Shown piece after piece: positions 37,682-44,658 of a DNA stretch of 64,000 nt. Source of the DNA: Bacillota bacterium (GTDB lineage Bacteria > Bacillota > Dehalobacteriia > UBA4068); contig JAILCQ010000017.1 of the NCBI GenBank assembly GCA_024679955.1, forward strand, positions 32,909 through 96,908, written 5' to 3'. How positions within the stretch are numbered: position 1 is the first letter of the stretch; each line of letters begins with the position of its first letter. The notes beneath the pieces are model-generated. The model saw only the letters and a list, made by a program, of their open reading frames with translations. It was not told the DNA's origin and did no database searches. A program made the translations under genes and the position numbers.

Positions 37682-37733
37682 ACCCAAAAGATCAGCAATA
37701 TCGGTTTACCAGACGTATATTTGTGATAAATAT

Positions 37734-37818
<85 letters not shown>

Positions 37819-37823
37819 ACTAA

Positions 37824-37899
37824 CGCGGGGTAGAGCAGCTGGCAGCTCGTCGGGCTCATAACCCGGAGGTCGGAGGTTCAAATCCTCCCCCCGCAACCA
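37824..37899 (+). tRNA. Initiator tRNA-fMet (anticodon CAT)
   Basis: 76 nt including CCA. The first base C faces A at position 72 (C1-A72 mismatch) and the anticodon stem has three G-C pairs (GGGCTCATAACCC), both hallmarks of initiator tRNA. Its last 12 nt are repeated at 43060-43071. Confidence 0.95.
37888..37899 (+). repeat. attL-like 12-bp repeat (3' end of tRNA-fMet)
   Basis: CCCCCGCAACCA, identical to 43060-43071. The pair flanks the segment of foreign-looking genes. Confidence 0.65.
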
Positions 37900-37956
37900 T
37901 ATGAAAAAAGTCGACATTTTGTATCCATAAATACAAGATGCCGGCTTTTTCTATCT

Positions 37957-37993
37957 GCGGAAACCCTTTAATTACAGGGGGTTCCGCTTTTTT
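37957..37993 (+). terminator. Intrinsic terminator downstream of tRNA-fMet
   Basis: Stem GCGGAA-CCC / GGG-TTCCGC with small internal mismatch and TTTTTT tail; it now ends the tRNA transcript. Confidence 0.75.
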
Positions 37994-38039
37994 CATCTCA
38001 GTCGACAAAAATGATATTATACTTTTGGAGGTTCTATAA

Positions 38040-38678
38040 ATGAACTATACAAAAACAATCCGGGAATTCTGTTTGCAGAATAAAGGCGATATATTTGATG
38101 TGTCTTTCATGAAGGACGCGTATTTTGAGATGATTCCCTATAAGACGCTGCTGAAGATATTGAACCGGCTCGAAGAGGAAGACGTCATCTCCTGCGTCGC
38201 AAAAGGCGTGTATTTGATTAACGAAGAAGGCAGAGACCTTGATGACGCGATTATTGATCGTTTCATTTCAAACGGACATGGGATGTACTCCGAATACACG
38301 ATGTTCAATGATCTTGAGATAACCAGCTATCAAAACGAGTTCATTGAGATATACACGAATAAACTTAGCACGCGAATCAAAACAATCGGGAAATATCAAC
38401 TGACCAGAATCGACATCCCATTCACTCCGCAGATTGTTTCAGTGATTACGTTACTGGACTGTATCGAAAAAGGACATTCGATTATCGACGCTAACATTAT
38501 CAAGCTGCGTGATATCATAGAATCGCTGGCGCAAGAGTATTCGGATGTGAGACGCGATTTGTCAAGGGTATTTTTATCTTTTATGCAACGCACCTCCCAA
38601 TACAGATTATTCATCAGGAGGCGCGTTTTGCGTATGTCTGTTCTTCAGGGTGGGGCAGAAAGCCTAACTACGAGTTAA
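38040..38678 (+). CDS. AbiEi-like antitoxin-domain protein (DUF6088-like), probably altered at the C-terminus
   Basis: 212 aa. The first 170 residues (CLQNKGDIFDVSFMKDAYFE, then MIPYKTLLKILNRLEEEDVI, a winged-helix pattern, then VAKGVYLINEEG) resemble DUF6088/type IV antitoxin AbiEi proteins. The end (FLSFMQRTSQYRLFIRRRVL, then RMSVLQGGAESLTTS) loses helical character and coincides with a hairpin, so the true end may have been replaced. No AbiEii toxin gene follows. GGAGG lies 8 nt before ATG 38040. Confidence 0.65.
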   Translation: MNYTKTIREFCLQNKGDIFDVSFMKDAYFEMIPYKTLLKILNRLEEEDVISCVAKGVYLINEEGRDLDDAIIDRFISNGHGMYSEYTMFNDLEITSYQNEFIEIYTNKLSTRIKTIGKYQLTRIDIPFTPQIVSVITLLDCIEKGHSIIDANIIKLRDIIESLAQEYSDVRRDLSRVFLSFMQRTSQYRLFIRRRVLRMSVLQGGAESLTTS

Positions 38679-38695
38679 CTGTGATCACAGTTAAC
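38674..38695. promoter_or_regulatory. Perfect 22-bp palindrome (operator-like)
   Basis: GTTAACTGTGA followed by its exact inverse. It spans the stop codon of the AbiEi-like gene and lies 55 bp upstream of the next promoter. A perfect 12-bp palindrome CCCCAATTGGGG follows at 38725-38736, 13 bp before the -35 box. Confidence 0.5.
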
Positions 38696-38749
38696 GGCGC
38701 AGGAGCAAAAAATCCTGTAGTATTCCCCAATTGGGGTAATAATAATCCC

Positions 38750-38779
38750 TTGACTTTTCTATCTGTTTTCTGATAAAAT
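38750..38779 (+). promoter_or_regulatory. Promoter of the attenuated MFS gene
   Basis: TTGACT and TAAAAT with an 18-bp spacer. The 13-mer CCCTTGACTTTTC (38747-38759) is identical in the promoter of the second MFS unit (41108-41120). Confidence 0.7.
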
Positions 38780-38793
38780 ACTATTGCTGTGCA

Positions 38794-38840
38794 GCGGAAT
38801 GCGTAAGACCAAGTATCGGTTTTACGCATTCCGCTTTTTT
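38794..38840 (+). terminator. Leader terminator (attenuator) before the MFS gene
   Basis: Perfect 13-bp stem GCGGAATGCGTAA/TTACGCATTCCGC with TTTTTT tail, between the promoter and the gene. Transcription must read through it to reach the MFS gene. Confidence 0.8.
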
Positions 38841-38861
38841 GTTTGCGACAATTCAGTCTAA
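38799..38861 (+). CDS. Putative leader peptide, 20 aa
   Basis: ATG 38799 begins inside the left arm of the attenuator and the frame runs through both arms and the T tract to TAA 38861, 19 nt before the MFS start. The peptide is basic and aromatic (RKTKYRFYAFRFF). No good ribosome site precedes it, so translation is unproven. Ribosome stalling in such a leader could prevent terminator formation. Confidence 0.4.
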   Translation: MRKTKYRFYAFRFFVCDNSV

Positions 38862-38879
38862 TTTATGGAGGAATCTCTC

Positions 38880-40043
38880 ATGGACCGTTTCCAACCGGGA
38901 AAGGCTCTGACCACATCCATTCTTTCCCTTTCGCTACTAACCGTTATGGCCGGTGCTGCTGTCGCGCCGGCTCTGGGCGTCATCCGGGCATACTTTTCCG
39001 ATGCCAGTCCCGTTCTGATCCAAATGGTAATCAGTATCCCGGCAATCTTTATCGTTCTGACCAATGCCTACTTTCCCGCCCTGTGCAGCCGTTTTCGGGC
39101 CAGAAGTCTGGTTCTGATCGGTCTGTTCCTCTACACCATCGGCGGCTGCGCGGCCGGAGCGTTCTCCAACATTTGGCTGGTGCTCCTGATGCGGGCTCTG
39201 GTGGGGTTCGGCGTCGGGATCATTATGCCGTTATCCACCGGATTGCTCTCCTTCTATTACCCTCCCGAACGGCTAGACGGGCTTATGGGGCTGTCCTCCG
39301 CCATGAACCAGATGGGCGGTGTTGTTGCAACACTTCTGGCCGGCCTTCTTGCCAATCTCAGCTGGCGCGCCAGCTTTCTGGTCTATCTGATGGGGCTTAT
39401 CAGCATTGTTCTCTGCCTGGTTTTCCTGCCGAACGATTCCATTGCTCCCTCTGGCGGAGAGAGGGACAAGGGAATCTTTTGGGTATACTTCCGCTATATT
39501 CTGGCGATGTTCCTGCTGATGTCGAGCTTCTTCCTCTATCCGGCAAACTTCGCGCTGGAAACCACCGCTGAGGGATTCATTCCGCAGCAGCTTATTGCTG
39601 TAATCATGGCTATGATGGATTTTGTCGCCTTCCTGGGCGGTCTGCTCTTTGTGCGATGCAAGGTCCTGCTGGGAGGAAAGATGCGCTTGCTTGCTCCGTC
39701 TCTCTTCTTGGCAGGGTATCTGCTTCTGGCTTTAGTAGGAGGTTGGCCGGGCATCCTGATCGGCTCGGTCTGCGTGGGCTTTGCCAACGGGGTCGGCATC
39801 CCGTTCCTGATCTCGCAGGCGTCAGTCAGAGCAGGACGGTCCGCCGCCACCACGGTAATCCCGCTTTTATCCGCAGCCCTGTACCTTGCACAATTCCTCT
39901 CTCCCGTGCTGATGGGCATTGTCAGTGCCGCAATTGGGGACACTGTTTCTCATCTTTCCTACTGCTTTGCGGCCGCGCTCTCGGCCCTGTTCCTTCTTTG
40001 CTCTGTCGGTATCCCCTCCGATTCAGCTTATAATGGAGTCTAA
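38880..40043 (+). CDS. MFS efflux transporter
   Basis: 387 aa, about 12 membrane helices of the major facilitator superfamily. MRALVGFGVGIIMPLSTGLL is the drug:H+ antiporter motif C region, and FRARSLVLIGLFLYTIGG sits at the motif A position. Substrate unknown; an attenuator-controlled single-gene efflux unit in an island suggests an antibiotic or other translation-affecting drug. GGAGG lies 8 nt before ATG 38880; an in-frame ATG at 38865 overlaps the ribosome site. Confidence 0.85.
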   Translation: MDRFQPGKALTTSILSLSLLTVMAGAAVAPALGVIRAYFSDASPVLIQMVISIPAIFIVLTNAYFPALCSRFRARSLVLIGLFLYTIGGCAAGAFSNIWLVLLMRALVGFGVGIIMPLSTGLLSFYYPPERLDGLMGLSSAMNQMGGVVATLLAGLLANLSWRASFLVYLMGLISIVLCLVFLPNDSIAPSGGERDKGIFWVYFRYILAMFLLMSSFFLYPANFALETTAEGFIPQQLIAVIMAMMDFVAFLGGLLFVRCKVLLGGKMRLLAPSLFLAGYLLLALVGGWPGILIGSVCVGFANGVGIPFLISQASVRAGRSAATTVIPLLSAALYLAQFLSPVLMGIVSAAIGDTVSHLSYCFAAALSALFLLCSVGIPSDSAYNGV

Positions 40044-40081
40044 TCCTAATGTTCAACAACTGTTGATCTTCCGACTTCATT

Positions 40082-40342
40082 TTATTGCTGTAATATCCGA
40101 AGGTTGTTTTCATTTTCAAGCTCATTTATTCTTATAGCTGGTGTCAATAATTCAGAATAACGCAAAGAATAGCATTCGCCATTTGATTCAATCTGAAAAA
40201 TGTGCGAATATACTCCTTTAATTCTTGCTTCCTGATTGATAATACTAACCTTGGGTTTGCTCATATTGACATCAACATGGATGTTAGAATTTGTTTGATA
40301 CAATATTTGAATCTTGCGTTTGATTTCGTCCAAAGCATTCAT
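40082..40342 (-). CDS. Small mobile-element-type protein, 86 aa
   Basis: ATG 40342 is 7 nt after GGGGG. Short soluble protein (MNALDEIKRKIQILYQTNSN, then IHVDVNMSKPKVSI) with a beta-rich middle (ARIKGVYSHIFQIESNG). I recognise it only as the kind of small protein carried by conjugative elements of gut Bacillota; no function is assigned. It follows the 82-aa gene on the same strand. Confidence 0.6.
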   Translation of the reverse strand: MNALDEIKRKIQILYQTNSNIHVDVNMSKPKVSIINQEARIKGVYSHIFQIESNGECYSLRYSELLTPAIRINELENENNLRILQQ

Positions 40343-40364
40343 TTTTAGGCCCCCTGTATACAAC

Positions 40365-40394
40365 AAGGCCGCCCGAAGCGATTCGAGCGGCCTT
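40365..40394 (-). terminator. Hairpin between the two small minus-strand genes
   Basis: AAGGCCGC-CGAA / TTCG-GCGGCCTT stem with one mismatch, followed on the minus strand by GTTGT; a weak terminator or processing site. Confidence 0.5.
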
Positions 40395-40399
40395 TGGCA

Positions 40400-40648
40400 T
40401 TACTTAAAGTATTCAGAAACATCGGCTTTGTCGTTGTACTGTTTTCTGACATGTACAACGAGAGAACCGTCTTCTTGCTCAGCCGTATCATCAATCTGAT
40501 ATCTGACTCCTGACCGCACAAGAGTAGCCTTATAGCGCTCGAATTCATCGTGATTGATCTTCAGAACCTGTTCTCTTCTATAATCCATCTCAGTCTTTTG
40601 CGAAAAAACAAGTGTCTGAAAAATGCACGCTGCTTTTACACGCTTCAT
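40400..40648 (-). CDS. Small mobile-element-type protein, 82 aa
   Basis: ATG 40648 follows GGAGG by 7 nt. MKRVKAACIFQTLVF, then YRREQVLKINHDEFERYKAT and YQIDDTAEQEDGSLVVHVRK, resembles a small accessory protein that recurs in integrative elements of Clostridia. Unknown function. Its 5' UTR contains a perfect 9-bp inverted repeat (GACACCATA/TATGGTGTC, 40665-40695) directly before the ribosome site. Confidence 0.6.
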   Translation of the reverse strand: MKRVKAACIFQTLVFSQKTEMDYRREQVLKINHDEFERYKATLVRSGVRYQIDDTAEQEDGSLVVHVRKQYNDKADVSEYFK

Positions 40649-40695
40649 GATAACACCTCCTTCCGACACCATACGTTACGGCAGAATATGGTGTC

Positions 40696-41110
40696 AGTCA
40701 TACAGAGAGGTGGTCGAGCGTTTCAAAAACAGGACACACGGCTGCCGTCATTGTATCGGCTGAACGCACTCTCATGATAGCTTTCACTATATAATAATTA
40801 TATCACATTTTTCAGAGAATTTCATGTGCAGATTTTGAAAAATCGAAAAGAATCTACAGCGTTTCTCTATGCGCCTCACTGACTCTCCTATGGAGATAGC
40901 ACCGTCATTTTTGATGAAGCATTGGGACAGCGCAGAGTTGTACAACAATTATATGGCTTGAGTTTCCGCAAAAATCGGCGATGCACACCTGTATCCTTCC
41001 TTGTACCCGGCGGTTTTACTTCCGTTATCTGAACGTTTAGGCTTTTGGCTCACAATCCGTTGATTCTAGTGACTGCCTGAAAAATGCGGTAACTCAAATT
41101 TAAAAAGCCC
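40696..41110. other. Gene-free stretch in the island
   Basis: No convincing coding region, RNA gene or repeat. A minus-strand TATAAT-like element near 40795-40805 may drive the two small genes. Confidence 0.4.
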
Positions 41111-41140
41111 TTGACTTTTCCCGGAAAAACCCGCTATAAT
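41111..41140 (+). promoter_or_regulatory. Promoter of the second (broken) MFS unit
   Basis: TTGACT and TATAAT, 18-bp spacer, within the 13-mer shared with 38747-38759. Confidence 0.7.
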
Positions 41141-41177
41141 GCATCCGTCAACTGAATAAAAATTGCTAAGCAAACGA

Positions 41178-41241
41178 AACATGTGGAGCGTGCTCGCTCG
41201 TAAATCTGATTACGGGGTGCTCGTTTTCCGCATGTTTTTTT
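41178..41241 (+). terminator. Leader terminator before the truncated MFS gene
   Basis: Outer stem AACATGTGGA/TCCGCATGTT (one G-U) with an inner CGTAA/TTACG hairpin and a TTTTTTT tail. An in-frame leader reading ATG 41181 (MWSVLARKSDYGVLVFRMFF) runs through the structure and continues without a stop into the MFS frame. Confidence 0.7.
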
Positions 41242-41261
41242 GCGCGAAAAAGGAGGAAATT

Positions 41262-41423
41262 ATGTCAGACGTAACCAAGCAGACCCGGACGGTGAGACCG
41301 GGGCTCGTGGCCTTCGTAGCGGCCTTTTCCGCTTTTCTTGCCACCTTTAACGAGACATTCCTTAACATAGGTTTTGCAACGTTTTTGAATTGTGCTTGCT
41401 CAAGTGCGTTATTCACCGCTTGA
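41262..41423 (+). pseudogene. Truncated MFS (DHA2-type) transporter gene
   Basis: GGAGG lies 6 nt before ATG 41262 and the N-terminus (RPGLVAFVAAFSAFLATFNE, then TFLNIGFA) is a normal first helix of an MFS drug transporter. After about 39 codons the sequence departs from the family and stops at 41423, so more than 400 codons are missing. The deletion joint lies near 41380. A strong terminator follows. Confidence 0.7.
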
Positions 41424-41429
41424 CCATCT

Positions 41430-41469
41430 AAAAACCCTCTTTTGTCTACCACGACAAAAGAGGGTTTTT
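41430..41469 (+). terminator. Intrinsic terminator after the truncated MFS gene
   Basis: Perfect 17-bp stem AAAAACCCTCTTTTGTC/GACAAAAGAGGGTTTTT with a 6-nt loop; works in both directions. Confidence 0.85.
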
Positions 41470-41895
41470 CTTGCCCCGGCGGGATTCCGCTTTCTCAAGC
41501 TACGGTGACTTCCTTCTGGAAATTGGCGGGCATATACCCAAGCCCTAATCGAAGGCAGCGCGACCTCCAAAGCATTATCATAAAGGATTCTTTTGAAAAC
41601 AAACTGTTATCAAATCAATTTTTTATATTCTTAAAAGGCCTGACTCCATAACTTGATTTTTTCTATGAAAAAGGGTATTCTCGAAGCAGCCAATCTTCCG
41701 GCGGCCTATCGTGGAACTCTTTCCATGAGAGAACCATCTGAAAAGAAAACGCGGCTTTTACCGTGCTGCTGATATCATCCGGCGGATCACCGGCGTCCTG
41801 CCCTGCGGCAAAACCATCTGATGGATTTATGAAAGCCGGACCGGCGTTTTAGATGCTTTGATGATGGAATACATACAGACGGGAGTGAACAAACG
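41470..41895 (+). pseudogene. Degenerate coding remnants
   Basis: A short frame starts at ATG 41665 (KKGILEAANLPAAYRGTL) and a second frame from about 41755 reads RGFYRAADIIRRITGVLPCG before an in-frame TGA and WIYESRTGVLDALMMEYIQT after it. This looks like one helix-rich gene broken by a frameshift and a stop. Not assigned to a family. Confidence 0.3.
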
Positions 41896-42876
41896 ATGGA
41901 GCCGTTATCTCCGAAAACACTGGCAAGGAAATATGCCGTGCTTGGACTTCCCAAAGAGAAAACCGATTTGCTGCATGTATACTTTCGCAGTTTTTCCAAT
42001 CTGTACGGCGTGATCTCCATCCGCGATGCATGGGATGTATTCAGACATTACGAAGGCGTAGACGCTGTTGGCAAAGAGGACTTCGTGGCCTTTTCCGGCA
42101 TTGTGCAGAGAGAGCCGGGACATCCCTTCTCGATCCTGGAACTGGAAGAGGTCCATAGCGGCGAGACCTCGGTCGATCCTCTTGCCCGGCTTATCGTGAA
42201 CAACAAGCTGATTCGCTTTGGCTACGGAAAATACGCGCTGCTGCATGATACCGAAAAACTGCAATGCGGTAAAAAATACTATTTGCCCGCAGAAAAGAAA
42301 ACGCTGCTGTCCTATGTTGAGGATCCGTTTTATCTCTCTTTGGACGGAAAAAATATGGTTCGTTTTTTGTCCTGTTTGACAACAGATGGGCAGTACAAGG
42401 GCTTAGACGGTAAACCCCGCGGGGAAATTCTGGATATTGACGGGAACCCGGTTGCCGGAAAACGTCTGCCCGAGTTCGTCTTTTATACGCAAAACGAGCA
42501 ACATGACATCCAATACTTCAAACGCGAATCCAAAAAGGAACTGCTGCGGCAGGAATACAGGCAGACGGCGCTGGATAAGATTCTGTACCGCTTTTTCATC
42601 CATCTTCAGACCGGCGAATTTGTTCGAAGGGAATCCACATCCGGTTTTCTCATCATGGTTGCGAGGATCATGGACGAGGACTTTGGCGTTTCCCTAAGCC
42701 AAGAACAATTTGACGCATTTGCAGACCTGTTCACGAAGCTGAACAACTGCAGTCATCTATGGATCCATCGCGGATGGCGTCCGGACGAGCTGTCCCAGAG
42801 ATCGAGAGCCTTGAAGCCGAAAAGAATTTCCGTTAGCCCGAACATGAAGCGGGGAAATGGATCGGCACAAATTTGA
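41896..42876 (+). CDS. SEC-C-associated-type protein lacking the zinc motif
   Basis: 326 aa, soluble. The body (LARKYAVLGLPKEKTDLLHV, then YFRSFSNLYGVISIRDAWDV, DKILYRFFIHLQTGEFVRRE, LTKLNNCSHLWIHRGWRP) resembles clostridial YecA/SEC-C-linked proteins as I remember them. Those typically end in a CxCxxxxxxCC zinc finger; here the frame ends at SPNMKRGNGSAQI without one, suggesting C-terminal truncation close to the island border. Function unknown. Confidence 0.55.
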   Translation: MEPLSPKTLARKYAVLGLPKEKTDLLHVYFRSFSNLYGVISIRDAWDVFRHYEGVDAVGKEDFVAFSGIVQREPGHPFSILELEEVHSGETSVDPLARLIVNNKLIRFGYGKYALLHDTEKLQCGKKYYLPAEKKTLLSYVEDPFYLSLDGKNMVRFLSCLTTDGQYKGLDGKPRGEILDIDGNPVAGKRLPEFVFYTQNEQHDIQYFKRESKKELLRQEYRQTALDKILYRFFIHLQTGEFVRRESTSGFLIMVARIMDEDFGVSLSQEQFDAFADLFTKLNNCSHLWIHRGWRPDELSQRSRALKPKRISVSPNMKRGNGSAQI

Positions 42877-43059
42877 AAAGCGCCTGACCTAAATGGAATG
42901 GGCGTCAAGCTGTCGGATCCATAATGGCTTATGCCTGGCTGTCATTGAGATGAAGCCTCAATAAGCACTGTCCATATGCATCAAACCATCAAAAGGAAAC
43001 GCAGGCGCTCTCCGCCAGCGGAGCTGCTCATGGTCATCTCCTGCCCCAGGTCCGTTATT

Positions 43060-43071
43060 CCCCCGCAACCA
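43060..43071 (+). repeat. attR-like 12-bp repeat
   Basis: CCCCCGCAACCA, identical to the 3' end of tRNA-fMet (37888-37899) and in the same orientation. Confidence 0.65.
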
Positions 43072-43075
43072 AAGG

Positions 43076-43109
43076 AACCTCTTTTGCCGCCACGGCAGAA
43101 GAGGTTTTC
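43076..43109 (+). terminator. Terminator abutting attR, probably the original tRNA terminator
   Basis: 14-bp stem starting AACCTCTT and ending AAGAGGTT (one G-U), 3-nt loop, TTTTC tail, 4 bp after the tRNA-like CCA. Confidence 0.65.
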
Positions 43110-43258
43110 GGATTTGCCGTCGTCTGGGGGTATGAAATAATCTATGCGGTAAATACCCCGGATGGAGATGTTGAAATGAGAAACCGGCATAGAATAAAAA
43201 ACCGCCGCTATTGTTCCAATCGCTTTCAAAAACAAAGCTCTTGATGGGAGGAAAAACT

Positions 43259-44086
43259 TTGATCCGCGAAGAAAACCCGGCGCAGGAAAAACACAAAAGA
43301 ACTACGGCCCGCCGGATCACTGGCGACGTTTTGATTCTGCTGATCCTTTTGTTTGCGGCGTATCTGTGCGCCGTCATGCCGCCTCGGATACATGCCGTCG
43401 TCCTGCAGGACGCCTACCGGAAAATTTTTTATTACCAGCTCATCCTCTGCGGCGGCCTGCTTTTGCTGGCCCTGGATCTGCGCTTCGCTTTCCTGACGAA
43501 ATCCCGGGCCCGTCTGCCGCATATCGCCGGGTGGATATTGCGGCTGGCCGGCATGGCCTTTGCGCTGCTGCTTCTTTTCTTCTGCGGCAGGGCGGTGACC
43601 GGCGGTCTGATCCACAATGCCGAAGAAGCGGAAAACGTGATCGTACTGGGCATGGCGCTGGAAAAGGGGCAGCCCACCGCCGACCTGCTGCTGCGGCTGA
43701 ATACAGCCCGGCAATACCTGGAAGCCCATCCCCAAGCCAAACTGATCCTCAGCGGCGGCAACCCGGATAAAACCGGCGTCACGGAAGCCGCGGTGATGCA
43801 GGCGCTGCTGCTTTCCCATGGCGTGCCCCCGGATTGCCTGATCCTGGAAGACCAGGCGCCGTCTACCAGGGAAAATTTCCTGCATGCGGCGGAAATCCTC
43901 GATACGGACGCCCCCGTGGTCATCGTCAGCAGCAACTACCATATGGATCGGGCCGTCAAAATGGCCCGGGCCGCCGGTTTCACCCATATCATGCGGCTTC
44001 CCGCCCCGTCGGAGCCCCTCTATTACGGCGCAAACATAACGCGGGAAATCTTACTGGACCTGCGGGGACTGATCCTGGGCAGGTAG
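43259..44086 (+). CDS. YdcF/SanA-like membrane protein (DUF218)
   Basis: 275 aa. Three N-terminal membrane helices (about 25-120) precede a DUF218 domain: VIVLGMALEKGQPTADLLLR, LILSGGNPDKTGVTEAAVMQ, ILEDQAPSTRENFLHAAEIL and IVSSNYHMDRAVKMARAAGF. Members act in envelope biogenesis (SanA, ElyC) or bind SAM (YdcF). TTG 43259 is 7 nt after GGGAGG and is preferred. Confidence 0.82.
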   Translation: MIREENPAQEKHKRTTARRITGDVLILLILLFAAYLCAVMPPRIHAVVLQDAYRKIFYYQLILCGGLLLLALDLRFAFLTKSRARLPHIAGWILRLAGMAFALLLLFFCGRAVTGGLIHNAEEAENVIVLGMALEKGQPTADLLLRLNTARQYLEAHPQAKLILSGGNPDKTGVTEAAVMQALLLSHGVPPDCLILEDQAPSTRENFLHAAEILDTDAPVVIVSSNYHMDRAVKMARAAGFTHIMRLPAPSEPLYYGANITREILLDLRGLILGR

Positions 44087-44172
44087 CGGCATGCTTGAAA
44101 CCACAGGCTGGAAAACCCCACGCCGGTATGGTATACTCAATTCTGTGGAGTCCCGGAGATTGAGGAAAACCA

Positions 44173-44637
44173 ATGCCTCTATTCCCCTTTGGCGAGGTGA
44201 TAAAAACGATCTATACGCCCGAAACCAAAAAAGCCCTGCGGCTTTGCTTCGACGCGCATAAGGAGCAGACGGATAAATCCGGCCTGCCCTATGTCTTTCA
44301 TCCTTTTCATGTGGCGGAGCAGATGCCCGATGAGAAGACCACCATCGCCGCCCTGCTTCATGACGTGATTGAGGATACTGCCTATACGCTGGAAGATCTC
44401 CGCGGCATGGGCTTTGACGAAGACGTTTTGGAAGCCCTGACCCTGCTGGCCTACGACCATAAGACGCCTTATCCGGATTATGTGGCCAAAATCAAAGAAA
44501 ACGAGATCGCCCGTACGGTCAAGCTGGCGGATCTCCGGCACAACAGCGATCTTACCCGGTTGGATGAAATCGATGAAGCGGCAAGGAAACGCATAGAAAA
44601 ATACCACGCCGCCATAGAACTGCTTATGGAATCCTAA
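44173..44637 (+). CDS. HD-domain protein, small alarmone hydrolase-like
   Basis: 154 aa. The order YVFHPFHVAEQM, IAALLHDVIEDTAYTLEDL, TLLAYDHKTPYPDYVAKIKE and VKLADLRHNSDLTRL matches the HD hydrolase half of RelA/SpoT and free-standing MESH1-type (p)ppGpp hydrolases, with no synthetase domain. Metal ligands H, HD and the later D are present. Likely degrades ppGpp or another nucleotide; not proven. Confidence 0.75.
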   Translation: MPLFPFGEVIKTIYTPETKKALRLCFDAHKEQTDKSGLPYVFHPFHVAEQMPDEKTTIAALLHDVIEDTAYTLEDLRGMGFDEDVLEALTLLAYDHKTPYPDYVAKIKENEIARTVKLADLRHNSDLTRLDEIDEAARKRIEKYHAAIELLMES

Positions 44638-44658
44638 TGGAAAGAAGGAAGGATATAA

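Larger units (their letters stand above)
37900..43071. mobile_element. Genomic island integrated at tRNA-fMet (5.2 kb, degraded)
   Basis: Bounded by a 12-bp direct repeat of the tRNA 3' end. Contents differ from the flanks: AT-richer, short genes on both strands, large non-coding gaps, efflux genes, mobile-element-type small proteins and a truncated MFS gene. No integrase, relaxase or replication gene was found, so the element looks decayed and immobile. Confidence 0.65.
42877..43258. other. Gene-free island border
   Basis: Contains the attR-like repeat and the terminator listed separately; nothing coding was supported. Confidence 0.5.
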
